Of a DNA stretch of 64,000 nucleotides, positions 9,775-19,719 are shown in pieces. The stretch is from Bacteroidales bacterium (lineage in GTDB: Bacteria; Bacteroidota; Bacteroidia; Bacteroidales; 4484-276). Under the pieces are notes generated by a model. It searched no databases and was not told the origin of the DNA. It saw only the letters and a list, made by a program, of their open reading frames with translations. The position numbers were made by a program, and so were the translations under genes. Location of the stretch: positions 1 through 64,000 of the forward strand of contig DASRND010000032.1 in the NCBI GenBank assembly GCA_035647615.1, given 5' to 3'. Each line of letters opens with the position of its first letter. The stretch's first letter is position 1.

Positions 9775-10377
9775 ATGGCTTCAGATTTTACACCACGTCA
9801 AATAGAGATAATCCACGCAGCACTCGCGCTTATTGCCGAAAGCGGCATCCAGGGAATGACCATTAAAAACCTGGCCCGCAGGATAGGCTTCTCCGAATCT
9901 GCTGTGTATCGCCATTATGAAAACAAAGTTGGCATCCTGCTAGCGATACTCGAATATTTTGACCAAAATTTCGAGCAGCTTTTTGCTTCTGTTCTCCAAT
10001 CCGATACATCAGTTCCTGAAAAACTCGAAGCGCTTTTTATGAATCTTTTCGGGATATTTCAAGCTACCCCTTCGTTGGTTTCAGTGATTTTTTCGGAAGA
10101 GTTTTTTCGCAATGAAGACATCCTTTACAAAAAAGTTTCCGGTGTGATGAACCAAAATTTGCGACAGCTTACCAATTTTCTGGCGCAGGGTCAGGCCAAT
10201 GGCGAAATCAGGCAGGATGTGCAGGCCAAACTACTGGCTACTATTATTCTGGGTTCTGTGCGCCTGCAGGTGAAGCAATGGCAAATTATGGGATATACCA
10301 CCGACATCGTTGCGCAGGGGAAAGAACTTATCAATACTTTGAAAATATTACTAAACACTTCATCGGCAAAAACCTAA
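9775..10377 (+). CDS. TetR/AcrR-family transcriptional regulator
   Basis: 200 residues. The N-terminal 60 residues form the TetR DNA-binding domain: RQIEIIHAALALIAESG, then the helix-turn-helix MTIKNLARRIGFSESAVYRHYENK (about residues 25-48), ending in the typical YRHYENK. The remainder is a helical ligand/dimerisation domain without a recognisable ligand signature. It is the first gene of the block leading into narK (13 bases) and narGHJI, so it probably regulates nitrate respiration or itself. This would differ from the NarL/Fnr-type control known in proteobacteria. Confidence 0.88.
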   Translation: MASDFTPRQIEIIHAALALIAESGIQGMTIKNLARRIGFSESAVYRHYENKVGILLAILEYFDQNFEQLFASVLQSDTSVPEKLEALFMNLFGIFQATPSLVSVIFSEEFFRNEDILYKKVSGVMNQNLRQLTNFLAQGQANGEIRQDVQAKLLATIILGSVRLQVKQWQIMGYTTDIVAQGKELINTLKILLNTSSAKT

Positions 10378-10390
10378 AAACAGAAATGTG

Positions 10391-11686
10391 ATGATAAAAC
10401 TGAAAGGAAACAGCTCAAAAGGACTTACCGGCACCACGCTGGGATTTTTCTTCGGATTTGCGGCGGTAGCGCTCTATGGGCCAACCGCCATCATTTTTAA
10501 GGAAGCCATGTCGCTGACGCCGGTAGAACTGGGATTGCTTATCGCTGTGCCGACGCTCACCGGCTCGCTGCTGCGCATACCCTTTGGCGCCTGGGTGGAC
10601 ACTACCGGCGGCAAGATTCCCTTTTTGATTTTGATGATGCTTAGCGTTGTAGGTCTTGGTGGCGTTACGTTACTATTGTTTACGTCCTATCCCGACGACA
10701 TGCAGGGAATGTACGGGCTGGTGTTGTTTTTTGGCATGCTGAGCGGCTGTGGTATCGCTACTTTCTCGGTAGGCATCGGGCAAACTTCCTACTGGTTTCC
10801 GAGCAGCAAGCAAGGCATGGCGCTGGGTACCTATGCCGGACTGGGAAATCTGGCGCCCGGCATTTTTTCGCTGGTGCTGCCCATATTCCTAACTTATTAC
10901 GGCTTTATTTCGGCCTACTTTGCCTGGTTCCTGTTTCTGTTGTTGGGCACCATTTTGTATGGCTTTATCGGCCAGGATGCCTACTATTTTCAATATGTAC
11001 GTGCCGGTTTATCCCAATCCAAGGCCAAAGGAAAAGCCAGCGAAAAGGGACAGGAGCTTTTCCCTACAGGGGGCGTAAAAGACAGTTTGATCAACTCAGC
11101 CAAAGTAAAAAATACCTGGGCGCTGGTGGTTTTATATTTCACCACCTTTGGCGGGTTTATCGCGCTTACAGCGTGGTTTCCCACTTATTGGAACGAGTTT
11201 CAGGGTTTTGATCCCGTAAAGGCAGGATTGTTTACAGCTATCTTTTCTATTTTGGCTTCGGCCATTCGTGTGCCGGGCGGAAGCATTGCCGACCGCTTTG
11301 GCGGCGAACGCATGGTGCTGCTCTCTATGGGCGTAATACTGGTGGCTGCGGCAATGCTCTCGTTTGCCGAAACGGTGCCAATGAGCATGGTTGCCGTGGT
11401 GCTGCTGGCCGCCGGGATGGGTGTGGGCAATGCGGCAGTGTTTAAGCTGGTGCCGGTGTATGTGCCCAAAGCAGTGGGCGGAGCTGCTGGATGGATCGGC
11501 GGGCTGGGCGCCTTTGGTGGGTTTGCCTTGCCGCCGCTAATGGGTGCTATCGCTGGCAAATTTGGCCATATTGGCTATGCCCGTGGCTTTATCCCCTTTG
11601 TGGCGCTTGCCGTTATCAACCTGGTGATTATTTGGGTAATGATTAGCAATAAAAACAAACAAGAACATCTGACGGAATTATTATAG
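10391..11686 (+). CDS. narK: NarK-type nitrate/nitrite transporter (MFS)
   Basis: 431 residues with about 12 transmembrane helices and major-facilitator organisation. NarK features: a conserved Arg in LRIPFGAWVD after helix 2, glycine-rich nitrate-signature helices YAGLGNLAPG and AAGMGVGNAAVFKLVP, and the second MFS loop IRVPGGSIADRFGGERM. The family imports nitrate and exports nitrite across the inner membrane. A GTG at 10388 directly precedes the chosen ATG; either could be used. It sits 13 bases after the TetR gene and 32 bases before narG, supporting co-transcription with the reductase. Confidence 0.9.
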   Translation: MIKLKGNSSKGLTGTTLGFFFGFAAVALYGPTAIIFKEAMSLTPVELGLLIAVPTLTGSLLRIPFGAWVDTTGGKIPFLILMMLSVVGLGGVTLLLFTSYPDDMQGMYGLVLFFGMLSGCGIATFSVGIGQTSYWFPSSKQGMALGTYAGLGNLAPGIFSLVLPIFLTYYGFISAYFAWFLFLLLGTILYGFIGQDAYYFQYVRAGLSQSKAKGKASEKGQELFPTGGVKDSLINSAKVKNTWALVVLYFTTFGGFIALTAWFPTYWNEFQGFDPVKAGLFTAIFSILASAIRVPGGSIADRFGGERMVLLSMGVILVAAAMLSFAETVPMSMVAVVLLAAGMGVGNAAVFKLVPVYVPKAVGGAAGWIGGLGAFGGFALPPLMGAIAGKFGHIGYARGFIPFVALAVINLVIIWVMISNKNKQEHLTELL

Positions 11687-11718
11687 AAAGCAATTATTTA
11701 TTAATAAAAACGAAGACT

Positions 11719-14700
11719 ATGAGCCTGATCAACCGACTTATTTATTTTAGTAAAAACAAACAAGAGAGTCGTGATAAGCACATCGTTACCACCGATGAAA
11801 ATCGCAACTGGGAAAGTTTTTACCGCAACCGCTGGCAATATGATAAAGTGGTTCGTTCCACGCATGGCGTCAACTGCACAGGCTCATGTTCGTGGAAGAT
11901 TTATGTGAAGAGTGGCCTGGTAACCTGGGAGGTTCAACATACCGATTATCCTGAAACCAGGCCTGATTTGCCCAACCACGAGCCGCGTGGCTGCCCGCGT
12001 GGTGCCAGCTATTCGTGGTATCTCTACAGCGCCAATCGCGTAAAGTATCCTGCAATTCGTGCTTCGCTGCTCAAGGCTTATCGCAATGCCAAAGCCAAAA
12101 CCGGCGATCCCGTCAAGGCGTGGGCAAGCGTGGTGGAAGACAAAGCCATTTCTAAAAAATATAAAGCCGAACGTGGCCTGGGCGGAATGGTGCGCGGCGA
12201 TTGGGACGAAATGAACGAAATTATCGCTGCTGCCAACGTTTACACCATCAAAACTTACGGCCCTGATCGCGTGGTGGGTTTTACACCCATCCCGGCCATG
12301 TCGATGGTTTCGTATGCTTCGGGAACGCGTTACCTGAGCCTGATAGGCGGCACTGTTCTTAGCTTTTACGATTTTTATTGCGACCTGCCACCTTCGTCGC
12401 CACAAACCTGGGGAGAGCAAACCGACGTGCCCGAAAGCGCCGATTGGTACAACTCTTCCTTTCTGATGCTGTGGGGCTCCAACGTGCCGCTCACCCGCAC
12501 GCCCGACGCGCCTTTTTATACACAGGTGCGTTACAAAGGCACCAAGATCATCAATATCTCGCCCGACTTCAACGACGCTGCAAAGTTTGCCGACCTGTGG
12601 ATGAAACCAAAGCAAGGCACCGATGCCGCGCTGGGAATGTCTATGGGGCATGTGATTTTAAAGGAATTTTATTTAGATAAAAAAACACCCTATTTTGAAG
12701 AATATGCCCGCCAATACACCGACTTACCTTTCCTGGTGAAAATAGAAAAGAAAGCCGACCGGTATGTTGCCGGAAGCCTGGTGCGGGCCAGCGATATGGA
12801 TAGCGAGCTGAGCAAGGTTGAAAATGCGCAGTGGAAGCCGGTTCTCCTCGATACCAAAACCAATGAAATGGTTTTACCCAACGGCACCATCGGATCGAGG
12901 TGGGACAAAAGCCAGCGCTGGAATCTGGAGCTGAAAGATGTAGAAACCGGAAGGGAGATAAATCCCGTCCTCACAGTGGCTGACGACAAAGACCAACTGG
13001 TGGAGGTTTCGTTCCCCTATTTTGGTGGTAGCACCTATAAGCACGAACATTTTGCAGCAAGCACCCACAGCGACATCATCACGCGCAAAGTGCCTGTTAA
13101 AAAATCTGCCGACGGCAAATATTTCTATTGCACCGTCTTTGATTTGATGATAGCTCATTATGGTATTTCGCGTGGCTACGACGACGATCAGGCTGCTACG
13201 GATTATCACCAGGATTTGCCCTACACACCAGCCTGGCAGGAAACCATCACTGGGGTTCCGGCAGCGCACATCATTAGCACGGCACGGCAGTTTGCTGAAA
13301 ATGCTGCCAAAACCAAAGGCAAATCCATGATCATCATTGGCGCCGGCGTCAACCATTGGTTTCACACCGACATGATTTACCGTAGCGCCATCAATATGCT
13401 GATGTTTTGCGGCTGCGTGGGCCAGTCGGGTGGCGGATGGGCGCATTATGTGGGGCAGGAAAAGCTGCGGCCACAAACCGGCTGGCTGCCGCTGGCGTTT
13501 GGTCTCGACTGGAACCGTCCGCCCAGACACATGAATACCACCTCCTTTTTCTATATGCACACCGATCAGTGGCGTTACGAAAAAGTAGGTCTCACCGAAC
13601 TGGTTTCTCCTTTGGCCGATCAGGACGAATGGGGCAGGCAGTCGATGATAGATTGTAATGTAAAAGCCGAACGCATGGGCTGGCTGCCCTCGAGTCCGCA
13701 GCTTTCTGAGAACCCGCTAACGCTGGCAAAACAAGCCAAAAAAGCGGGCCTCAGCGCGGAAACTTATATTACGCAGCGGCTCAAAAGCGGCGACCTTACC
13801 ATTGCTTCCGAAGACCCCGACAATCCGAAAAACTTCCCGCGTAATCTGTTTGTGTGGCGTTCCAACCTGATCGGCTCCAGCAGCAAAGGCATGGAATATT
13901 TTACCAAACACCTGTTGGGAACACAAAATAGTGTGTTGGGTGAGGATTTGAAAAAAACCGGTGGCGCATTGCCCCGCGAGGTGGTGTGGCACGACGAAGC
14001 GCCCGAGGGCAAACTCGATCTGCTCGTTACGCTCGACTTCCGCATGTCGACCACCACGCTGCACTCCGACATCATTCTGCCGGCGGCTACCTGGTACGAG
14101 AAAAACGACCTTAGCACCACCGACATGCACCCGTTTATCCATCCCTTTAGCAAAGCAGTGGATCCGGTGTGGGAAGCCCGTTCCGACTGGGAGATTTTTA
14201 GAGGCGTTTCCAAACGTTTTTCTGAACTCACCAAAGGTCATCTTGCCAAAGAAAAAGATATTGTGCTTTTGCCATTGCTGCACGACAGCCCGATGGAGCT
14301 TTCGGAAACTACCGATGCCATCGACTGGAAAACATCAGGCAAAGAGCTGATACCCGGCAAGAATATGTCGAAGATTGTTGCGATGGAGCGCGATTATCCC
14401 GAAACGTATCATCGTTTTACTACCCTCGGCCCACTGATGGTAAAAGCCGGCAACGGTGCCAAAGGCATCAACTGGAATACAGATGATGAAGTGGAGTTTT
14501 TGAAAAAACTGAATAAGACTTCTGAGCATCCCGGCGAGACCAACGGTCTGGTGCGCATCGAAAGCGATATAGACGCCGCCGAGGTAATCCTTACTCTGGC
14601 GCCCGAAACCAACGGCCATGTGGCGGTGAAGGCCTGGCAGGCGCTCGAAAAAATCACCGGCCGTGAGCACGCACATCTGGCAAGAAGCCGCGAAGACGAG

Positions 14701-15459
14701 AAGATACGCTTTAAAGATTTGCTTCGTCAGCCGCGTAAAATCATCACGTCGCCCATCTGGAGCGGCGTCGATTCGGAAGAGGTGTCGTACAATGCCGGTT
14801 ATACCAACGTGCATGAACTTATCCCATGGCGCACCCTAACCGGACGGCAAACTTCCTATCAGGACCATCCGTGGATGATCGCTTTTGGCGAAAACCTGGT
14901 GTGCTACAAGCCGCCTCTCAACACCAAATCCATCGATAAAAAGATGCTCAACCTTACCGGGAATGACGAGTATCTGATCATCAATATGATGACACCGCAC
15001 AACAAATGGACGATACACTCCTCATGGTCGGATAATCTGATAATGCTCACGCTGGGGCGCGGCGGTCCAGTTGTATGGATGAGCGAGATCGACGCCGAAA
15101 AAATTCATCTCAAAGACAATGACTGGGTGGAAGTTTTTAACCTTAACGGGGCGTCGGTGGCGCGGCTTATCGTATCGCAGCGCATACCCGAAGGTGCCCT
15201 GGTGATGTACCACAACCAGGAGCGCACGGTGAATATGCCCACCAACCAGATAAACGGAAACCGCGGCGGCGTGCATAATTCTGTCGAGCGTCTCAGCCTC
15301 AAACCAACGCACATGATCGGTGGCTACGCACAGTTGGCCTGGGGATTCAACTACTACGGTACCATTGGCTCCAACCGCGACGAGTTTGTAATCGTCCGCA
15401 AATTAAAAAAGGTAGAATGGAATGACGAACCCATCACGGAAACCACTAATAACAAATAG
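11719..15459 (+). CDS. narG: Respiratory nitrate reductase catalytic subunit
   Basis: 1246 residues, the full family length. It binds the bis-MGD molybdenum cofactor and reduces nitrate to nitrite on the cytoplasmic side. The FS0 cluster ligands are His49, Cys53, Cys57 and Cys92 (THGVNCTGSCSWK ... PRGCPRGASY), at the same numbering as in E. coli NarG. The Mo ligand Asp222 is present in FYDFYCDLPPSSPQTWGEQ. The N-terminus keeps a degenerate twin-arginine-like start (SLINRLIYFSK) without RR, as in cytoplasm-facing NarG proteins. Three bases separate its stop from narH. Confidence 0.96.
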   Translation: MSLINRLIYFSKNKQESRDKHIVTTDENRNWESFYRNRWQYDKVVRSTHGVNCTGSCSWKIYVKSGLVTWEVQHTDYPETRPDLPNHEPRGCPRGASYSWYLYSANRVKYPAIRASLLKAYRNAKAKTGDPVKAWASVVEDKAISKKYKAERGLGGMVRGDWDEMNEIIAAANVYTIKTYGPDRVVGFTPIPAMSMVSYASGTRYLSLIGGTVLSFYDFYCDLPPSSPQTWGEQTDVPESADWYNSSFLMLWGSNVPLTRTPDAPFYTQVRYKGTKIINISPDFNDAAKFADLWMKPKQGTDAALGMSMGHVILKEFYLDKKTPYFEEYARQYTDLPFLVKIEKKADRYVAGSLVRASDMDSELSKVENAQWKPVLLDTKTNEMVLPNGTIGSRWDKSQRWNLELKDVETGREINPVLTVADDKDQLVEVSFPYFGGSTYKHEHFAASTHSDIITRKVPVKKSADGKYFYCTVFDLMIAHYGISRGYDDDQAATDYHQDLPYTPAWQETITGVPAAHIISTARQFAENAAKTKGKSMIIIGAGVNHWFHTDMIYRSAINMLMFCGCVGQSGGGWAHYVGQEKLRPQTGWLPLAFGLDWNRPPRHMNTTSFFYMHTDQWRYEKVGLTELVSPLADQDEWGRQSMIDCNVKAERMGWLPSSPQLSENPLTLAKQAKKAGLSAETYITQRLKSGDLTIASEDPDNPKNFPRNLFVWRSNLIGSSSKGMEYFTKHLLGTQNSVLGEDLKKTGGALPREVVWHDEAPEGKLDLLVTLDFRMSTTTLHSDIILPAATWYEKNDLSTTDMHPFIHPFSKAVDPVWEARSDWEIFRGVSKRFSELTKGHLAKEKDIVLLPLLHDSPMELSETTDAIDWKTSGKELIPGKNMSKIVAMERDYPETYHRFTTLGPLMVKAGNGAKGINWNTDDEVEFLKKLNKTSEHPGETNGLVRIESDIDAAEVILTLAPETNGHVAVKAWQALEKITGREHAHLARSREDEKIRFKDLLRQPRKIITSPIWSGVDSEEVSYNAGYTNVHELIPWRTLTGRQTSYQDHPWMIAFGENLVCYKPPLNTKSIDKKMLNLTGNDEYLIINMMTPHNKWTIHSSWSDNLIMLTLGRGGPVVWMSEIDAEKIHLKDNDWVEVFNLNGASVARLIVSQRIPEGALVMYHNQERTVNMPTNQINGNRGGVHNSVERLSLKPTHMIGGYAQLAWGFNYYGTIGSNRDEFVIVRKLKKVEWNDEPITETTNNK

Positions 15460-15461
15460 CT

Positions 15462-16946
15462 ATGAAAATACGTGCACAAATAACGATGATCCTGAATCTC
15501 GATAAATGTTTAGGATGCCATACCTGCTCGGTGACCTGCAAAAACGTGTGGACGTCGCGCAAAGGCATGGAGTACGTGTGGTTTAACAATGTAGAAACAA
15601 AGCCGGGAATCGGTTATCCCGACCATTGGGAAAACCAGGAACGCTACAAAGGAGGCTGGAAACTTGCCAACAAGAAGCTTAGCCCACGCATGGGCAGGAA
15701 AGTCGGCATCATGAAAAATATCTTTGCCAATCCTGATATGCCGCGCATCGACGATTATTATGAGCCTTACACCTTCAACTACAAAATCCTGCACAGCGGC
15801 TCCCGTTTTAAAACGCCACCATCGGCGCGCCCTTTTTCGGTGATGACCGGAAAACCGATGGACAAGATACGCAAGTCGGCCAACTGGGACGATAACCTGG
15901 GCGGCACTTTCGAAAGACGTGGCGCTGACAAAAACTTCGACAATATCCAGAAGGAAATATATGGTGCTTTCGAGAACAGTTTTATGATGTATGTGCCGCG
16001 TCTGTGCGAGCACTGCCTCAACCCGACGTGTGTAGCAGTCTGTCCTTCGGGCGCCATATACAAACGCGAAGAAGACGGCATCGTGCTCATCGATCAGAAC
16101 CGGTGCCGTGGCTGGCGCCAATGTGTTACGGGTTGTCCGTATAAAAAAGTTTATTTTAACTGGGAAACACACAAGTCAGAAAAATGCACTTTTTGTTATC
16201 CAAAAATAGAGGTGGGCGAGCCGACCATCTGCAGTGAGTCGTGCGTGGGCAGGATTCGTTATATCGGCATGTTGCTTTATGATGCTGATAAGATTCTAGA
16301 AGCCGCTTCTGTCGAAAATGAGCAGGATCTGTATCAGAAGCACCTGGAGCTTTTCCTCGATCCCAACGATCCGGAAGTAATAGCAGAGGCCAAAAAGCAG
16401 GGCATTTCCCATAACGTTTTGGAAGCTGCCCGCCAATCACCGATATATGAGCTGGCCATTCGCTGGAAGCTGGCATTCCCGCTGCATCCCGAATATCGTA
16501 CGCTGCCGATGGTGTGGTATATTCCGCCTTTGTCGCCCATCATGCAGGCTGTCGAAAGTGGTAAACTCGGCGTCAACGGCATCCTGCCCGACCTGGACGC
16601 ATTGAGCATTCCTAATCAATACCTGGCCAATATCTTTACTGCCGGCGACGAAGCGCCCATCAAAACTGCCCTGCGGCGTATGCTGGCAATGCGCGCTTAT
16701 ATGCGCAGCAAAACGGTGGACGGAGTGGAAAACGCTGAAGTTCTGAAAGGCACCGGCCTCACACCTGCCGACACCGAAAAGATGTACCAGCTAATGGCCA
16801 TCGCCAACTTCGACGACCGCTTTGTGATTCCCACCTCGCATCGCGAAGAGGCACAAAACGTTTTTGATATTAAATCATCCTGTGGCTTTTCCACCGATCC
16901 GGGCTGTGACGCCGATAAGCTGCGTAATTTATTTGGAGGATTTTGA
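15462..16946 (+). CDS. narH: Respiratory nitrate reductase iron-sulfur subunit
   Basis: 494 residues. Four ferredoxin-type cysteine groups carry electrons from NarI to NarG: CLGCHTCSVTCKNVW near the N-terminus, CEHCLNPTCVAVCPSG, CRGWRQCVTGCPYKK, and CTFC...CSESCVG. The Trp in CRGW replaces a cysteine, giving the [3Fe-4S] cluster characteristic of NarH. It directly follows narG and shares one base with the next start (TGATG), indicating translational coupling with narJ. Confidence 0.96.
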   Translation: MKIRAQITMILNLDKCLGCHTCSVTCKNVWTSRKGMEYVWFNNVETKPGIGYPDHWENQERYKGGWKLANKKLSPRMGRKVGIMKNIFANPDMPRIDDYYEPYTFNYKILHSGSRFKTPPSARPFSVMTGKPMDKIRKSANWDDNLGGTFERRGADKNFDNIQKEIYGAFENSFMMYVPRLCEHCLNPTCVAVCPSGAIYKREEDGIVLIDQNRCRGWRQCVTGCPYKKVYFNWETHKSEKCTFCYPKIEVGEPTICSESCVGRIRYIGMLLYDADKILEAASVENEQDLYQKHLELFLDPNDPEVIAEAKKQGISHNVLEAARQSPIYELAIRWKLAFPLHPEYRTLPMVWYIPPLSPIMQAVESGKLGVNGILPDLDALSIPNQYLANIFTAGDEAPIKTALRRMLAMRAYMRSKTVDGVENAEVLKGTGLTPADTEKMYQLMAIANFDDRFVIPTSHREEAQNVFDIKSSCGFSTDPGCDADKLRNLFGGF

Positions 16947-17569
16947 TGATGCTGAAAACTTATAAAACGCTGGCGCTTTTGCTCTCCTATCCACAGGAAG
17001 AGTTGCAGCAATTTTTGGCGGAAGCCATAGATATTCTTAATAGCGAAAAGCTGCTCGCTCCTGATGAAGTGGGAAAAGTGGCTGAGTTTGTCGACCGGTT
17101 TTCCAACGAAGAGCTTCTGGAATGGCAGGCGCATTATGTGCAGCTTTTCGATTTCGGGCGCAGCACCTCACTGCATCTCTTCGAGCATGTAATGGGCGTC
17201 TCGAAAGACCGCGGGCAGGCCATGGTGGACTTGCAGGAGCTTTACAACCAAAACGGCCTGCAGATGACGGTAAATGAGCTGCCCGACTACCTGCCGGTTT
17301 TTTTGGAGTTTCTATCCACACAGCCTGCCTCCCGTGCCGCAGAGCTGCTGGCTTCGCCCATCGAAATCATTGCGCGCATTGGGGCTACTTTGGCCGAAAA
17401 GAAAAATCCGTATCATCATCTCTTTTCTGCTCTCATCAGTTTATCGTCCGTACAGCCTGATTTAGCGAAAGCGAAAGAAACCGCCAGAAACCAAAAACCC
17501 ATGAACCCGGACGCCGAATACGACGAACCACCTGTAGATTTTAGCAATTCATGTATCAATTGTAAATAA
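16946..17569 (+). CDS. narJ: Nitrate reductase assembly chaperone
   Basis: 207 residues of the NarJ/TorD-like all-helical chaperone fold, which guides Mo-cofactor insertion into NarG. Family features: LLSYPQEEL near the N-terminus and the block FDFGRSTSLHLFEHVMG...VNELPDYLPVFLEFLS. The ATG at 16946 overlaps the narH stop; a second ATG follows at 16949. GGAGG at 16935-16939, inside the end of narH, could serve as a Shine-Dalgarno site, which is rarely prominent in this phylum. An unusual C-terminal tail ends in NSCINCK (CxxC). Confidence 0.92.
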   Translation: MMLKTYKTLALLLSYPQEELQQFLAEAIDILNSEKLLAPDEVGKVAEFVDRFSNEELLEWQAHYVQLFDFGRSTSLHLFEHVMGVSKDRGQAMVDLQELYNQNGLQMTVNELPDYLPVFLEFLSTQPASRAAELLASPIEIIARIGATLAEKKNPYHHLFSALISLSSVQPDLAKAKETARNQKPMNPDAEYDEPPVDFSNSCINCK

Positions 17570-17577
17570 TAATTGCC

Positions 17578-18273
17578 ATGGAACATTACATCAACAATTT
17601 CTTATTCACCTACTTTCCACACATCGCCTTTGCGGTGTTCTGGTTTGGACTCATCACCCGCCTCGTGCTGGCCAACAAAGGCATTCAGGCGCAATCGACT
17701 CAGCTTTTCAGCGATAAGTACGTGCGGCTTGGCAGCAATCTTTTCCATTACGGAATCATCCTGGTGTTCTTCGGGCATCTCACTTTATTTCTGCCCGAAA
17801 GCTGGTATCATCTGGTAATGACCACCGAAACCAAACGCACCCTCGCGCTTATCGCGGGAAGTATTTTTGGCACCATCGCGGTGGCAGGCATGGTTATCCT
17901 TCTGGTAAGGCGCTATTCGTCGCCACGGGTGAAGCACAACAGCAATTTCCACGATTACTTCATCCTGTTTCTGTTACTTATCGAAGCCGGGTTGGGTCTG
18001 AGCGCTATAGCCGGCACGGCCTATACTTCGGTGGAACAGTATGCGGCGCTGGGTGAGTGGGCGCAAGCCATCATCACCTTCCAGCCCGATGCCGGCGCTA
18101 TCCTGGCAAGCCACGCCATACAATACAAAATTCATATCGTGGTGGGACTGCTCATTTTTATGATCTTTCCTTATACCAAGCTTATGCACATGCTCGTGCT
18201 GCCGCTGGCCTACTTTTTCCGTTCAGGATACCAGCTTGTTCGCCGGCCTTTTGGTACTGCTATCAAGTCATAA
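17578..18273 (+). CDS. narI: Nitrate reductase cytochrome b (gamma) subunit
   Basis: 231 residues with five transmembrane helices. It oxidises membrane quinol and passes electrons through two b-type hemes to NarH. The four axial histidines expected from E. coli are present as His57 and His67 (SNLFHYGIILVFFGH) and His186 and His204 (YKIHIVVGLL...KLMHM). It is last in the nar operon, 8 bases after narJ; a dispersed repeat begins 25 bases after its stop. Confidence 0.95.
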   Translation: MEHYINNFLFTYFPHIAFAVFWFGLITRLVLANKGIQAQSTQLFSDKYVRLGSNLFHYGIILVFFGHLTLFLPESWYHLVMTTETKRTLALIAGSIFGTIAVAGMVILLVRRYSSPRVKHNSNFHDYFILFLLLIEAGLGLSAIAGTAYTSVEQYAALGEWAQAIITFQPDAGAILASHAIQYKIHIVVGLLIFMIFPYTKLMHMLVLPLAYFFRSGYQLVRRPFGTAIKS

Positions 18274-18297
18274 ATTAGATATTGATGGGTGGTTTAG

Positions 18298-18386
18298 TTG
18301 TCCGCTAATTTTCGCCAATTAAGCGAATTGTCGCTAATTATTTTCGTGTTCATTAGCTTAATTCGTGTGAACTCGTGGAGGGTTTT
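18298..18386. repeat. Dispersed AT-rich repeat, copy C
   Basis: Same family as 9472-9650 and 19720-19790 (TTGTCCGCTAATT...GCGAATTGTCGCTAATTA...TTCGTG..CATTAGCTTAATTCG). It lies just after narI and can form an imperfect AATTAAGCGA/TCGCTAATT hairpin. Confidence 0.7.
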
Positions 18387-18477
18387 CGCTCCTTTAGAAT
18401 GCATCTGCAAATTTACTGGCATTGCATTTGTAATTATTCCTACTTTATAATTTCTTTATTTTTAATAAAAAAAAGCT

Positions 18478-19701
18478 ATGAAAACCTTCCAAACCCTTCT
18501 GATTGCCACGCTTCTGTTGGTGCTGACGTCATGTACAAAAGATAATGCAAAACCACAACCTACACCTGCCGTTATCCAGCTTACCGAAAAGGGAGCTGCA
18601 GTTATCGGCAAGAGCAACGACTTTGGCATCCAACTGTTTCAAAAAGTGGCCGCGGAAGATCCCGGCAACCTGATGCTTTCTCCGCTTTCGGCTTCGGTGG
18701 CGCTGACGATGTTGATGAATGGCGCGGAAGAGGAGACTTACAACCAGATTAACAATATGCTGGGCTACGATGGAATGTCGGCCAGCGAAGTGAACGAGGC
18801 TTACCAATCGCTGGTGACGCAACTGCTTGCCGCCGATGGCACAGTGCAACTGGATCTGGCCAACGCTGTGTGGTACCGCAACTCGTTTGTGGCCAAGACT
18901 TCATTTTTACAAATCATGCAGGAGGCTTTTGATGCACAGGCAGAAGGTCTTGACTTTGGCTCGCCGTCGGCTTTGGCAACAATAAACGGGTGGGCTTCCG
19001 ATAATACCCATGGGAAAATCAATCAGGTGCTGTCCGAAATCAGTCCGGATGACGTGATGTTTCTGATTAATGCGCTTTATTTCAAGGGGTCGTGGACACA
19101 GAAATTTGATAAAAATAAAACCAACGACGCAGCTTTTCATTATTACGATGGTAGCACTGCAAATATTCCCACCATGCACGGCCAAGTGCCCGGACGCCTT
19201 GTTACCGCGACCGGTTACCAGGCTATTGAAATCTTTTATGGCCGCAAAAACTTTTCGATGATTATCATGCTGCCCGATACGGATATTGATGCGCTGACAG
19301 AATCGCTTACGCCGGCATTGTGGAACGATCTGACCCAGCAGCTTGGCAGCGGGTACGAGCAGGAGGTGGATTTGTCGCTGCCCAAATTTTCATTTAAATA
19401 CGAAAAGGGACTCAACGACGAGCTTATGGCTTTGGGCATGACCGATGCTTTTATTTCTGGAGTTGCTAATCTGACGGGTATCGCCGAGGCTCAACTATTT
19501 GTGAGTTTTGTAAAGCAGAACACTTTCGTGGAAGTTAACGAGCAGGGTACCGAAGCAGCAGCCGTTACAACCGTTGCTATTGGGCTTACATCTGCAGGCG
19601 ATGAGCCACCAGAATTTATAGTGGATCGGCCGTTTCTGTTCTTTATCCGCGAACAAACCACCAACACGCTGATGTTTGCCGGCAAAGTGATGGAGCCGTA
19701 A
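18478..19701 (+). CDS. Serpin-family protease inhibitor lipoprotein
   Basis: 407 residues. A lipoprotein signal (MKTFQTLLIATLLLVLTSC) places lipid-modified Cys19 at the membrane. A full-length serpin domain follows: FGIQLFQKVA, NLMLSPLSASVALTMLMNGA, NALYFKGSW, and the C-terminal DRPFLFFIRE...LMFAGKVMEP. The reactive-centre hinge GTEAAAVTT has the small residues required for inhibitory serpins. Counting from the hinge as in alpha-1-antitrypsin puts P1-P1' at about Thr-Ser (IGLT|SAG), with P2 Leu. A lipidated inhibitory serpin is known in the phylum (miropin of Tannerella). The next gene on the same strand is an exported cysteine protease. Confidence 0.93.
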   Translation: MKTFQTLLIATLLLVLTSCTKDNAKPQPTPAVIQLTEKGAAVIGKSNDFGIQLFQKVAAEDPGNLMLSPLSASVALTMLMNGAEEETYNQINNMLGYDGMSASEVNEAYQSLVTQLLAADGTVQLDLANAVWYRNSFVAKTSFLQIMQEAFDAQAEGLDFGSPSALATINGWASDNTHGKINQVLSEISPDDVMFLINALYFKGSWTQKFDKNKTNDAAFHYYDGSTANIPTMHGQVPGRLVTATGYQAIEIFYGRKNFSMIIMLPDTDIDALTESLTPALWNDLTQQLGSGYEQEVDLSLPKFSFKYEKGLNDELMALGMTDAFISGVANLTGIAEAQLFVSFVKQNTFVEVNEQGTEAAAVTTVAIGLTSAGDEPPEFIVDRPFLFFIREQTTNTLMFAGKVMEP

Positions 19702-19719
19702 GTTTATAGGATGGTAACC

